From an uncultured bacterium (GTDB taxonomy: Bacteria; Cyanobacteriota; Vampirovibrionia; Gastranaerophilales; Gastranaerophilaceae), in NCBI GenBank assembly GCA_948433295.1, contig CAOJDT010000012.1, positions 1 to 34,370 of the forward strand: a stretch of DNA of 34,370 bases, in the 5' to 3' direction. Under the pieces are notes generated by a model, which was given only the letters and a program-made list of their open reading frames with translations, had not been told where the DNA came from and did no database searches. Shown here in pieces: positions 1 through 8,045 of this stretch; the first letter of the stretch is position 1; every line of letters begins with the position of its first letter. A program made the position numbers and the translations under genes.

Positions 1-1419
1 AATTTCGTAAAAAGTTTGGAAGGTAAATCTTTTGCGGAACAAGCAAAAGTCTTGCAAATTGAAGAGTTAAAATGCCTCGGCGTAAGCGACGATGTTCTTA
101 GAGCTGCCTCAGGTAAAACTCTTGAACAACTTCAAAATGCTGCTAAAAATTTAAAAGTTAAAAAACTCGGTTTTGAATCTCTTAGTGCTTATGAAGCCTT
201 AAAAGGTAAATTCATTGATAATCCTAAGGCTATAATGGAAGCATTGTCAAAAGCCGATAAAAATATTAAAATTTCAATATGGCGTAAACACGGAAATCTC
301 GGTAAAATTAAAAACCACCTTTTGGGAAGAACCGTTTCTTTAGCAGAATACAATAACAAATATATTGCAACTATGGGCAAAGGTAACAAAACAGCTCTCG
401 GAAGATTCCTCCCTAAAGCTTTTGGTTACTTTTTAGAAGGTTCTACAAACAGGTTCGCGGGCGGCAAACTCGCTGTTGCAATGCAGGCAGGTATCTTTGC
501 CGATATGTTATTGCATACTTTCAAAGCTCCTAAAGGTGAAAAGATAAAAACTTTTACTGAAAGATTCATCAATGACTTTACATACTTTATGGCAATGCCT
601 CTCGGTATTTGGGCTATGCATAAAGTAGGCGGTTTGAAATATGCGGGACTTGACAAGAAAGGTGTGGAAGCATACAGAGCTGCACTCAAACAATTCAATG
701 CAGATGTAAAAGCAGGTTTACTTTCTGACAAAAATCTTTATAAAACCAGAAAAACCGAACTTAAAAATATGTTAAAAGCTAATGTTAAAAACCCTGTTAC
801 TAAATTATTAAAGAAACTCGGCGGATTTATAAACATTGGTAACGAAACAAGATTGGCTCGTCGTTCTGCTTCAACACTCAACATGAACCTTTTCAGAAAA
901 ATGGGTAACGGTTTTAGAAATCTTATCGGGGTTCCGATGAGAATAGCTATCCCTATGGCAATTATAGTTCCGTTTGTAGCGAAAAATGCGACTAAAATCA
1001 GCCACTTCCTCTTTGGAAAACCGACAAACTCTGTTCTTGATGAAGACAAAGAAGACGCTAAACAAAATGAGTTAACTCCTGAACAACAGGCTCAAATGCA
1101 AGCTCTTATTGAAGAATATAGAAAACAACAGGAAGCACAAGCTGCAAAACGTGTAGAACCGCTGGTAAGTAACAACAGCCCTACTAATCTTTTAACTATG
1201 GCTAAAAACGGACAGGCTTATAAAAATCCTATTCCTGCCTCAACTAAAGAAGAAGTAAATACTTCGGAACAGCCGAAAGATAATTACACCTATGTTCCGT
1301 CACCTACTCCGGTTGTGGTAAACGGCGTTTCTCCTGACTTAACTCCTGCCGAAGCTGCACTTAGAAAAGCCGATATGATGGAACAAAAGGTTGCGGAAAC
1401 ACTCTCAATGAGACGATAA
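1..1419 (+). CDS. Lineage-specific membrane-associated protein, 5'-truncated by the window edge
   Basis: The frame is open from base 1, and the first start-like codon inside the window (TTG at 16) has no ribosome binding site, so the N-terminus lies outside. At least 472 residues are visible. They are Lys-rich and helical, with two hydrophobic stretches: around DFTYFMAMPLGIWAMHKVGG and, more strongly, around GVPMRIAIPMAIIVPFVAKN. A charged Gln/Glu-rich helix (ELTPEQQAQMQALIEEYRKQ) follows, then a Pro-rich tail containing YVPSPTPVVV. I recognise no catalytic motif or family. The composition resembles the hypothetical protein at 4227-5213. It is probably a membrane-anchored structural or host-interaction protein, but that is a guess. 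A strong promoter for the next element begins 20 bases after its stop. Confidence 0.75.
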   Translation, partial: NFVKSLEGKSFAEQAKVLQIEELKCLGVSDDVLRAASGKTLEQLQNAAKNLKVKKLGFESLSAYEALKGKFIDNPKAIMEALSKADKNIKISIWRKHGNLGKIKNHLLGRTVSLAEYNNKYIATMGKGNKTALGRFLPKAFGYFLEGSTNRFAGGKLAVAMQAGIFADMLLHTFKAPKGEKIKTFTERFINDFTYFMAMPLGIWAMHKVGGLKYAGLDKKGVEAYRAALKQFNADVKAGLLSDKNLYKTRKTELKNMLKANVKNPVTKLLKKLGGFINIGNETRLARRSASTLNMNLFRKMGNGFRNLIGVPMRIAIPMAIIVPFVAKNATKISHFLFGKPTNSVLDEDKEDAKQNELTPEQQAQMQALIEEYRKQQEAQAAKRVEPLVSNNSPTNLLTMAKNGQAYKNPIPASTKEEVNTSEQPKDNYTYVPSPTPVVVNGVSPDLTPAEAALRKADMMEQKVAETLSMRR

Positions 1420-1439
1420 AAAATCCCAATTGCTAACAG

Positions 1440-1468
1440 TTGTTATTTAAAATAAATAATGTTATAAT
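1440..1468 (+). promoter_or_regulatory. Sigma-70 type promoter for the intergenic RNA
   Basis: TTGTTA at 1440-1445, a 17-base spacer and a perfect TATAAT at 1463-1468. Predicted transcription start is about 1475 (G). No coding start follows for about 345 bases. Confidence 0.65.
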
Positions 1469-1474
1469 ATTATT

Positions 1475-1770
1475 GCTCTGTACGGGTGTTCAATTTTGTT
1501 CCTACATTTTTATTAATAGGGAGAGTTGACTCTGACAGGTATTGAAGTATACCCGCCGAAATTTATTTCGCCAGCGGGAAACGGATTTATCGAGGCGCTC
1601 ACCCACCTGCGAGCTCAGCAGGTAACAAAATCACATCCGAACAGGGCTTTTTTAGAGTGGGGGGATATACGAGTGTTCTATCATTGAGGGGCTTGAGCTG
1701 CAATAGCAGTGTTATCACGATTCTGAATCAAGTTCAGGATGGTGCAATGTCGTGAAAACTTGTATTATGC
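1475..1770 (+). ncRNA. Candidate structured non-coding RNA, unknown class
   Basis: The 400-base gap 1420-1820 has no convincing ORF but folds extensively by eye. A long-range stem pairs 1483-1489 with 1633-1639 (7 bp, one G-U) and 1493-1500 with 1624-1631 (8 bp). It encloses hairpins at 1522-1533 (AGAG/CTCT, TTGA loop), 1538-1553 (GGTAT/ATACC), 1553-1578 (two-part stem CGC..GCG plus CGAAA/TTTCG) and 1605-1623 (ACCTGC/GCAGGT). A 3' domain has hairpins at 1698-1709 and 1720-1740 (8 bp), the latter closed by CACG 1716-1719 with CGTG 1751-1754. It has a strong promoter, and the downstream gene has a separate promoter at 1772-1800. I looked for signatures of RNase P RNA, tmRNA, SRP RNA and common riboswitches and found none. 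A 6S-like RNA was considered but the multi-hairpin junction does not fit. The 3' end is uncertain, with no intrinsic terminator seen. It could instead be a long 5' leader. Confidence 0.5.
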
Positions 1771-1771
1771 C

Positions 1772-1800
1772 TTGCCCTATCGTGATTAATATGGTAAAAT
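1772..1800 (+). promoter_or_regulatory. Promoter of the cpaE-like/cpaF-like pair
   Basis: TTGCCC at 1772-1777, a 17-base spacer and TAAAAT at 1795-1800. The predicted start near 1807 leaves a short leader with the AGAGG ribosome binding site at 1811-1815. Confidence 0.5.
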
Positions 1801-1820
1801 TCTTGTATAAAGAGGTTTTT

Positions 1821-3014
1821 ATGACAGAAAAGGTTTCAACGGTTATATTATCACATGAAGGCAATTTGAAAGAACTTTTAACATTGTATTTGCAAGAATA
1901 CGGAGGCTTTGATGTTCTTGACGGATTTGCCGGTAATTCTGAAATCTACAATACGCTCTCAGCATTGCCTAAATCTCTTGTTATTGCAGATATGCAGGAC
2001 GAATCTTTGATGGAATTTATCACAGAGGCGGCAGATTGTCCTAATTGTAAAATTCTGGCGGTTTCCGAAAATCCTACTGTTGATTTTATTGTAAAAGTTA
2101 TGCGTGCAGGGGCAAAAGAGATTCTTACTTCTCCGATTATAAAAACCGAATTTTTTGATGTTTTAAAACGGGTTACTGAACAGTTAAACGGCGAGTACCA
2201 AAAAGTTAACAAATGTCGTATGATGACTGTTTTTTCAAATAAAGGCGGAATCGGTAAAACTTCAATAGCTTTGAATCTGGCGCTTGAACTTGCAAAAACG
2301 ACAAAAGAAAATGTTGCGCTGATTGATTTGAATTTTCAACTTGGCGATATCACGACATTTATGGATTTGAAGCCATCGTTTAATATTTCTTATATGCTGA
2401 AAAATCCCGATAAATTAAATAAGGACTTTTTGCTTAATACACTCGAAAGATATAAAAACACGAGTCTTTATGTACTGGCAGACCCTCCTTATTTTAAACA
2501 GGCTGACGATATTTCATCAAAACAGGTTGCGCGTTTGTTTGAAATATTGAGAGAAAGCTTTTCTTATATTGTTGTAGATACGGATTCAAGTTTTGACGGA
2601 AAGACCATTACCGCTCTTGATAATTCGGATTTGTTGTTTCTTGTTACATGTATAAATCTCCCTGCATTAAGAAACTGCCAGCGCTGTTTGGATTTATTCG
2701 AGAAACTTGGTTATGAAGACGAAAAGGTTCAGATTCTTGTTAACAGATATATGGAAAATGACGAGATTAAGGCTGAAGACGCAGAAAAAGTGTTAAATAA
2801 AGAAATCTACTGGAAGATTCCGAACAACTATTTTACTATGATGGCTGCTATTAATAAGGGCGTAACCGTTTCTGAAATTAATGCTTCATCCAATGTCGCA
2901 CAAAGTTATAAAGAGCTTGCGATTCATGTTTCGGACAGTATTCACAGGCGTAAACTTATAAAGAAATATACTTCATCTTCTGTTGAAAATATAGATAATA
3001 TTTTGAAAGGTTAG
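1821..3014 (+). CDS. CpaE/TadZ-like ATPase: receiver-like domain plus MinD/ParA-type ATPase
   Basis: About 397 residues. The first ~120 look like a response-regulator receiver fold (starting TEKVSTVILSHEGNLKELL, with VIADM and ending near AKEILTSPIIKTEF). A MinD/ParA-type P-loop domain follows, with the deviant Walker A NKGGIGKTS around residues 140-148, switch-like LIDLNFQLGD and a Walker B-like YIVVDTDSSFDG. This matches CpaE/TadZ proteins, which localise the Tad/type IVc pilus machinery at the pole. The ATG at 1821 is chosen because AGAGG lies 5 bases upstream; an in-frame ATG at 1752 would begin inside the upstream structured RNA and has no site. It is followed after 2 bases by a CpaF-like gene. 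No pilin, secretin or TadB/TadC gene is in the window, so its partner apparatus is unknown. Confidence 0.8.
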   Translation: MTEKVSTVILSHEGNLKELLTLYLQEYGGFDVLDGFAGNSEIYNTLSALPKSLVIADMQDESLMEFITEAADCPNCKILAVSENPTVDFIVKVMRAGAKEILTSPIIKTEFFDVLKRVTEQLNGEYQKVNKCRMMTVFSNKGGIGKTSIALNLALELAKTTKENVALIDLNFQLGDITTFMDLKPSFNISYMLKNPDKLNKDFLLNTLERYKNTSLYVLADPPYFKQADDISSKQVARLFEILRESFSYIVVDTDSSFDGKTITALDNSDLLFLVTCINLPALRNCQRCLDLFEKLGYEDEKVQILVNRYMENDEIKAEDAEKVLNKEIYWKIPNNYFTMMAAINKGVTVSEINASSNVAQSYKELAIHVSDSIHRRKLIKKYTSSSVENIDNILKG

Positions 3015-3016
3015 TT

Positions 3017-4234
3017 ATGGCATTCAAAGACAGATTCAAAGAGACAATCATTCAACCTGTGGAGAGTATTATGGAATCCGGGGTGGCAGAGACTTCACAA
3101 CCTGATTTTATTGAAGATTTAAAGAGAATGCTTTTTCATAAACTTTCGGCAGTACCGGTATGGTTTGAATATTCCGAAGATGAAAAAACTTCGCTTATTG
3201 AGACTTTTCTTACAAATTATCTGAAAGAATCAGGGATGACTCTCGACGAAGATAAGAAAATACCGTTAGTAAATAATTTATTAAAAAGCGCCTACGGTTT
3301 TGGTGAATTGGATTTGTTACTTTCGGATGAAACTGTGTCTTCTGTAATTATAAAGGAAAATGAGAAGGTTCTTGTCGAACGCAACGGGAATTTGTCTGAA
3401 TCTGATGTTCCTGTCAAATCTGTTGAAGATTTGTGTGATAAGTTTCTAAAGATTGCGGGCGTTTCTCAAGAGACAAAGGTTGCAAAAGTAACATTTCGGA
3501 ATTTGATTGCTACTGTCATAAAGCCGCCTGTAAGTCATTATACGGTTGTTATTAAAAAGAAAAATCGTGAAGTTACTACTTTTAATTATCTTGTTGAAAA
3601 CGGATTTGTTGATGAGAAAATTCGTGCATTTTTGCTTTCTTTACTAAATAACAAAAAGAATATTCTGATTTCAGGTTCATCTAATTCAGGAAAGACTTCT
3701 TATGCGGAGAGTTTTCTGGAACATATTAAAATTCCTTTGCTTTTACTGGAGACTAAATCTTTAAATCGGGAAAGTTTTGTATGTTCGGGTTTGAATGATG
3801 ATGAATTTTGCAATTTAATTGATACTTTAAGTCTGTTTGAATCGGATTATTTGATTTGTGATTTGAATAACGGATTTTCGGATATTGAACATAAACCGTT
3901 GCTTTCAACATTCAGGGCTGAATCTATATCCAATGCTGTTTCAAAACTTGCGAACGGTCTTGCAGCTAAGAATAAACTCACTGACAAGCAGGCAAAAGCA
4001 CTCATTGCTTCAAAATTTGATTACATAATCCATCTTGATTCAATGTATATTGCATCAGTTTCAGAATTGTCATTGAATAAATCAGGCTCTCTTATTTTGA
4101 ATGAAGTTATTACGTGTGCTGACGGGCAGTATTCTTACGATTTGCCCGAGGTGGAAACTCCTGCTGCGGAAATTCGGGAAATTACACCACAAATCCCTGT
4201 TCTTGATGGTTCTTTTGCCGCTAGATTCAGGTAG
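3017..4234 (+). CDS. Degenerate CpaF/TadA-like secretion ATPase
   Basis: 405 residues. The N-terminal half (FGELDLLLSDETVSSVIIKE) resembles the CpaF region that defines hexamer packing. The P-loop GSSNSGKTS near residues 219-227 is intact. After it, the expected Asp box and Walker B are eroded: LLLLETKS is followed by SDYLICDLNNGF near 278-289, where CpaF/TadA ATPases normally have an acidic Glu and Arg (GEVRG type). The His-box region is also hard to find. The start is ATG at 3017, 2 bases after the stop of the CpaE-like gene, so the two are almost certainly co-transcribed. I infer an ATP-binding but possibly catalytically weak protein, perhaps regulatory or a specialised motor. The assignment rests on the layout and partner gene more than on strong motif identity. 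The 3' end overlaps the convergent gene by 8 bases. Confidence 0.6.
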   Translation: MAFKDRFKETIIQPVESIMESGVAETSQPDFIEDLKRMLFHKLSAVPVWFEYSEDEKTSLIETFLTNYLKESGMTLDEDKKIPLVNNLLKSAYGFGELDLLLSDETVSSVIIKENEKVLVERNGNLSESDVPVKSVEDLCDKFLKIAGVSQETKVAKVTFRNLIATVIKPPVSHYTVVIKKKNREVTTFNYLVENGFVDEKIRAFLLSLLNNKKNILISGSSNSGKTSYAESFLEHIKIPLLLLETKSLNRESFVCSGLNDDEFCNLIDTLSLFESDYLICDLNNGFSDIEHKPLLSTFRAESISNAVSKLANGLAAKNKLTDKQAKALIASKFDYIIHLDSMYIASVSELSLNKSGSLILNEVITCADGQYSYDLPEVETPAAEIREITPQIPVLDGSFAARFR

Positions 4235-5213
4235 TTTTGTTCAGTATATGTTTTTTTAATGCACTGGTTTCCAATATAGTCTTATTAAACTTATCCAAAC
4301 CCGGGTCAATATATTTTGGCATTACTGTTTTTTTGACGAAGGAGTCAATCGGTTTATAGCTTAATACGAGTGCAATAAGTCCTCCTGCGGTTTTTATAAG
4401 TTTGTTTGCGAAAAGAAGTTGGTTTTCGTAAGTTTTGAGTGAATACCTGAGCGCGTTGTTTGCGTATTTTTCACCGAAAGTTTGTTTCAAAATCGGATAA
4501 TCCGCCATATATCTTCTAAAGCTTGAGTTTGAAATTTCGGGCGGTTTTTTATGAGCCTGCAAAGATTCTTTTATTGTTATAAGTTTGTTTATATTTTTTT
4601 CGGCATAATTCATTATTTTGTTCTTATCACAATTGGCAAGCGCGTATTTGCCGCTCAGATTTTTGAAAAGTTTCTTCCAAAATCGGTCAGAATTTTTTTC
4701 GTTATGGCAGGCATGAATTTTGTTTTCCAGAGAATCCAGGAAAAACTTTTTAAGTTTTTTCTTGTCATCAAAAATATCACCGACGCATTGGTCTATGGTA
4801 TTATTTATATGCTTAATTGTAGCTTTTTTTGTGTTTACGCTTATGCCTTTGTTTATGAGTTTGCCAAGAGGTGAGGTAAGTTTTTGTCCTGCAATGATTG
4901 CACCTGTTGGAAGTATAAAACTACTCAATCCTTGATAAATTGCCTGTTCTACGGCTCTTGTTTTGCTCGGATTGTATTTGTTGTTATCATTTTTGTATTT
5001 ATCATAAATATCTGCACCAAAGTACATTATAGGCGGAATCCAAAGAACTTGCGAGAGTTTTGGGGCAATCTCATAAATTGCCGCACCCAGTTCGTTTGAA
5101 AATGACAATCCAACCATCCAATTTTCATTAAGCGGATCGTTATATTTTTTTGCAGGCTGTTTCTCTTTCTGCCCGATTGGAGTATTGGAGGTAAATTGAA
5201 TTTTTGTAAGCAT
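4227..5213 (-). CDS. Hypothetical protein with one or two membrane segments
   Basis: 328 residues, Lys/Asn-rich. A weakly hydrophobic stretch lies near residues 50-70 (APKLSQVLWIPPIMYFGADI), another near 95-115 (FILPTGAIIAGQ) and a clearer segment near 275-290 (AGGLIALVLSYKPI). The rest is predicted helical. I recognise no family. Style and composition recall the truncated gene at 1-1419, suggesting a lineage-specific family. The ATG at 5213 has no Shine-Dalgarno, and TATAAT sits 7 bases upstream on this strand, so the message may be leaderless. It is divergent from uvrB and convergent, with an 8-base overlap, to the CpaF-like gene. Confidence 0.7.
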   Translation of the reverse strand: MLTKIQFTSNTPIGQKEKQPAKKYNDPLNENWMVGLSFSNELGAAIYEIAPKLSQVLWIPPIMYFGADIYDKYKNDNNKYNPSKTRAVEQAIYQGLSSFILPTGAIIAGQKLTSPLGKLINKGISVNTKKATIKHINNTIDQCVGDIFDDKKKLKKFFLDSLENKIHACHNEKNSDRFWKKLFKNLSGKYALANCDKNKIMNYAEKNINKLITIKESLQAHKKPPEISNSSFRRYMADYPILKQTFGEKYANNALRYSLKTYENQLLFANKLIKTAGGLIALVLSYKPIDSFVKKTVMPKYIDPGLDKFNKTILETSALKKHILNKTT

Positions 5214-5219
5214 GCATTT

Positions 5220-5225
5220 ATTATA
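5220..5225 (-). promoter_or_regulatory. -10 element for the gene at 4227-5213, possibly leaderless
   Basis: TATAAT on the minus strand ends 7 bases before the A of the ATG at 5213, which would put transcription start at the start codon. No good -35 is seen. Confidence 0.35.
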
Positions 5226-5245
5226 ATAATCGTAAAAGAAAAAAT

Positions 5246-5273
5246 TTGCTATTAAATTAATTTGATATAAAAT
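5246..5273 (+). promoter_or_regulatory. uvrB promoter, possibly leaderless
   Basis: TTGCTA at 5246-5251, a 16-base spacer and TAAAAT at 5268-5273. The predicted start falls at about 5280, the A of the uvrB ATG, and there is no ribosome binding site. Confidence 0.4.
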
Positions 5274-5279
5274 TTGGTT

Positions 5280-7271
5280 ATGGAGCGAAAATTTAAAATT
5301 AATTCAAAATATTCCCCGTCCGGAGACCAGCCAAAAGCAATACAGGCTTTGACTGAGGGAATTTTGCGCGGAGATGATGCGCAAACTTTACTCGGGATTA
5401 CCGGCTCGGGTAAAACTTTTACAATTGCAAACGTGATTGAAAAAATTCAAAAACCTACTCTTATTATCGCTCACAACAAAACTCTCGCAGCGCAGTTGTA
5501 CAACGAATTTCGAGAACTTTTTCCTGATAATGCGGTTGAATATTTTATAAGTTATTATGATTATTATCAGCCTGAGGCTTATATTCCGAGAACTGACACT
5601 TACATAGAAAAATCGGCTTCTATAAATGACGAAATCGACCGACTCCGTCATAATTCAACCCGCAGTCTCTATGAACGTAACGATGTAATTATTATTGCAT
5701 CAGTAAGTTGTATTTATGGTTTGGGTTTGCCGGAGAATTATTTCAGGGGGTCTGTTGAACTTAATGTTGGCGATGAAATTGATAGAGATGCGCTTTTAAA
5801 TCACCTTGTGTCGACTCAGTATTCACGTAACGATTTGGTTCTTGAACGTTCTACTTTCAGAGTTCGCGGTGATATTGTAGAAATCATGCCAGCTTACGAA
5901 AAGATTGTGACGAGAATTTACTTTTTTGGTGATGAAATTGAAAAAATTGTCAGAATTGATAATGTATCGGGCGAAATTGTCGAAATGCCCGAAAAAGTTG
6001 TTATCTATCCTGCAGTCCACTATCTTTCTTATGATGAAAACGTGGATGAAACGATTCGTTTGATTAGAGAGGAAATGCAGCACAGGCTTGTCGAACTTAA
6101 TAACGAGAATAAGCTTATTGAGGCGCAAAGGCTTGAACAACGTGTAAAATATGATTTGGAAATGATTAAGGAAATGGGTTATTGTTCGGGTATTGAAAAT
6201 TACTCGCGCATAATTGAACGCCGTCCGCCGGGTTCTCCGCCTGCAACGCTTTTGGATTATTTTCAAAGTGATTTTCTTACAGTTGTTGATGAATCTCATG
6301 TTACTCTGCCTCAATTAAAAGGTATGAGTCATGGAGATGCCGCAAGAAAAGACACGCTTATAAAATACGGTTTTCGTTTGCCTTGTGCCAAAGATAACCG
6401 CCCGCTGACCAGCGATGAGTTTTTTGAAAGAGTCGGACAGAAAATTTATATTTCCGCAACTCCTGCTGATTTTGAACGTAAAACTTCTACACAGCTTGTT
6501 GAACAGATTATTCGTCCGACAGGGCTTGTCGATCCTAAAATTCATGTAAGACCTATCGACACTCAGATTAATGATTTGAAAGAGGAAATTAAAAAACGTA
6601 CCGAAAAGAACGAACGTGTGTTAATTACGACTCTTACCAAACGTATGGCGGAAGATTTGAGGGATTTCTTTATTCAGGAGGGAATTCGAGTAAGATATCT
6701 TCACAGCGAAATTCAGTCGCTTGAGCGCGTTGAAATTCTTCGCGACTTGAGATTGGGTGAATTTGACGTACTTATAGGCGTAAACCTTTTACGTGAAGGG
6801 CTGGATATTCCTGAAGTTTCGCTTGTGGCTATTATGGATGCGGACAAGGAAGGATTTTTGCGTTCGGAAACAAGTTTAATCCAAACAATCGGACGTGCCG
6901 CCCGTAACGCTTGCGGTGAAGTTATTATGTACGCCGATAAAATTACGGATTCCATGAAAGCCGCCATTGACGAAACCGAACGACGCCGTGAAATTCAAAT
7001 TGCACACAATAAAAAATACGGTATTATTCCACAAACCATTAAAAAGCCTATTGAAAATAATCTTCTTTCACTCGTGGCAAGCTATCGTGATTTGGAAGAT
7101 ATTGTCGCGGAAGAAATGGTTGATTTGGGCATTGAACAAAAAGACTTGCCGAAACTTATTGACAAACTTGAAAAAGATATGCACAAAGCTGCCAAAATTC
7201 TTGATTTTGAACGCGCTGCCGAGATTCGTGACAAATTGAAAAAACTTCGCGAAATGGTTTCTAAAAAATAA
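5280..7271 (+). CDS. uvrB: Excinuclease ABC subunit B
   Basis: 663 residues, normal length for UvrB, the DNA-loading helicase-like subunit of UvrABC nucleotide excision repair. The opening [16 protein letters not shown] is typical. Walker A GITGSGKT is at 39-46. The damage-sensing beta-hairpin region follows ([20 protein letters not shown]). The DESH Walker B is near 337-340, helicase motifs V/VI are [14 protein letters not shown] and QTIGRAARN, and a C-terminal UVR domain ([19 protein letters not shown]) binds UvrC. I take ATG 5280 rather than the in-frame TTG at 5274 because the predicted transcription start coincides with the ATG. uvrA and uvrC are not in the window. The stop is 5 bases from the end of the convergent membrane-protein gene, with no clear terminator between them. 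Confidence 0.97.
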   Translation: MERKFKINSKYSPSGDQPKAIQALTEGILRGDDAQTLLGITGSGKTFTIANVIEKIQKPTLIIAHNKTLAAQLYNEFRELFPDNAVEYFISYYDYYQPEAYIPRTDTYIEKSASINDEIDRLRHNSTRSLYERNDVIIIASVSCIYGLGLPENYFRGSVELNVGDEIDRDALLNHLVSTQYSRNDLVLERSTFRVRGDIVEIMPAYEKIVTRIYFFGDEIEKIVRIDNVSGEIVEMPEKVVIYPAVHYLSYDENVDETIRLIREEMQHRLVELNNENKLIEAQRLEQRVKYDLEMIKEMGYCSGIENYSRIIERRPPGSPPATLLDYFQSDFLTVVDESHVTLPQLKGMSHGDAARKDTLIKYGFRLPCAKDNRPLTSDEFFERVGQKIYISATPADFERKTSTQLVEQIIRPTGLVDPKIHVRPIDTQINDLKEEIKKRTEKNERVLITTLTKRMAEDLRDFFIQEGIRVRYLHSEIQSLERVEILRDLRLGEFDVLIGVNLLREGLDIPEVSLVAIMDADKEGFLRSETSLIQTIGRAARNACGEVIMYADKITDSMKAAIDETERRREIQIAHNKKYGIIPQTIKKPIENNLLSLVASYRDLEDIVAEEMVDLGIEQKDLPKLIDKLEKDMHKAAKILDFERAAEIRDKLKKLREMVSKK

Positions 7272-7276
7272 GTTTT

Positions 7277-7987
7277 TTAGTCTTTTTTATCATCTTTTTC
7301 CGTAAAAGAGTATAATTCTTCGCTAAGTTTTGCAAGATAATTTGTCGCTATTACAAGGTTATACATAACCGCAATGCACCAGATGTAATTAATCAAAGCA
7401 TTGTCCAAGCCTACAAAAAGCCAGAACATATATGTTATAAATCCGATTATTACAAGTGCAATAAGATATAATTTAATGATTAAATAAGATACCGTAATAA
7501 ATGCGTCACCGTAGCCGAGTGATACTTTTTTCAAATTTAGTGTATCAAAAAAACTGAGTCTTCTTATGAAAACAAGATATACCGTAACAGGAAATGCGGT
7601 CAAAAACATCCAGATAAATATTTGAACAGTCATCATAAGAGTTTTATCAGGAATTTGTATAAAACTCAAAAGCAGATTGCCTAATGCAATGGTAACCGCT
7701 GTCGGTATTGCAAGCGCAAGAAGCGTTTTTATTCCCGTAAATGCCATTGACAAAACGTTTATTCCGGGAACAAGTTCCGGCTTTTTCTCAATAACGTTAT
7801 GCGCAGATTCTGTAAGAAATCCGATTAATAAAAGTGCAAATACTCCACCGAAAATAGTCAGCATTATACTGTTTTGTTCAATATAAAAACTTCTGCAAAT
7901 ATATAAAGGAATAGCCCAAATTAAGAGTTTTAAACCCGTAAAACTTTCACCGATTGTACTTTCATACGCTTCTTTTAAAGATGCCAC
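7277..7987 (-). CDS. Polytopic membrane protein of unknown function
   Basis: 236 residues with about six hydrophobic segments (for example LKLLIWAIPLYICRSFYI, IMLTIFGGVFALLLIGFL, LYLIALVIIGFITYMFWL) and a charged cytoplasmic C-terminus ending EKDDKKD. The start is GTG at 7987, preceded by GGAGG about 6 bases upstream; the frame extends 18 codons further to an ATG at 8041 that has no binding site. The layout resembles DUF4013-type membrane proteins, but no defining motif is visible. It lies 58 bases after the histidine kinase gene on the same strand with no terminator between, so it may be the last gene of the long operon and part of the kinase's sensory or output pathway (inference). Confidence 0.7.
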   Translation of the reverse strand: MASLKEAYESTIGESFTGLKLLIWAIPLYICRSFYIEQNSIMLTIFGGVFALLLIGFLTESAHNVIEKKPELVPGINVLSMAFTGIKTLLALAIPTAVTIALGNLLLSFIQIPDKTLMMTVQIFIWMFLTAFPVTVYLVFIRRLSFFDTLNLKKVSLGYGDAFITVSYLIIKLYLIALVIIGFITYMFWLFVGLDNALINYIWCIAVMYNLVIATNYLAKLSEELYSFTEKDDKKD

Positions 7988-8045
7988 TTTATACCTCCAT
8001 GTATCTGTTTTTATTTTAACATTTTTTTTATAAAAAAACAATATT

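Noticed and set aside
1475-1680. 6S RNA identity for the structured gap
   Set aside because: The CCCACCT hairpin recalled 6S RNAs, but the rest folds as a multi-hairpin junction, not a single long rod with a central bubble.
1752-1820. Longer N-terminus for the CpaE-like protein
   Set aside because: The 23 extra residues overlap the second promoter and the structured RNA, and the ATG at 1752 has no ribosome binding site, unlike 1821.
5823-6314. Minus-strand ORF inside uvrB (163 codons)
   Set aside because: Antisense to the conserved uvrB frame, with no ribosome binding site and unlikely composition; an overlap shadow.
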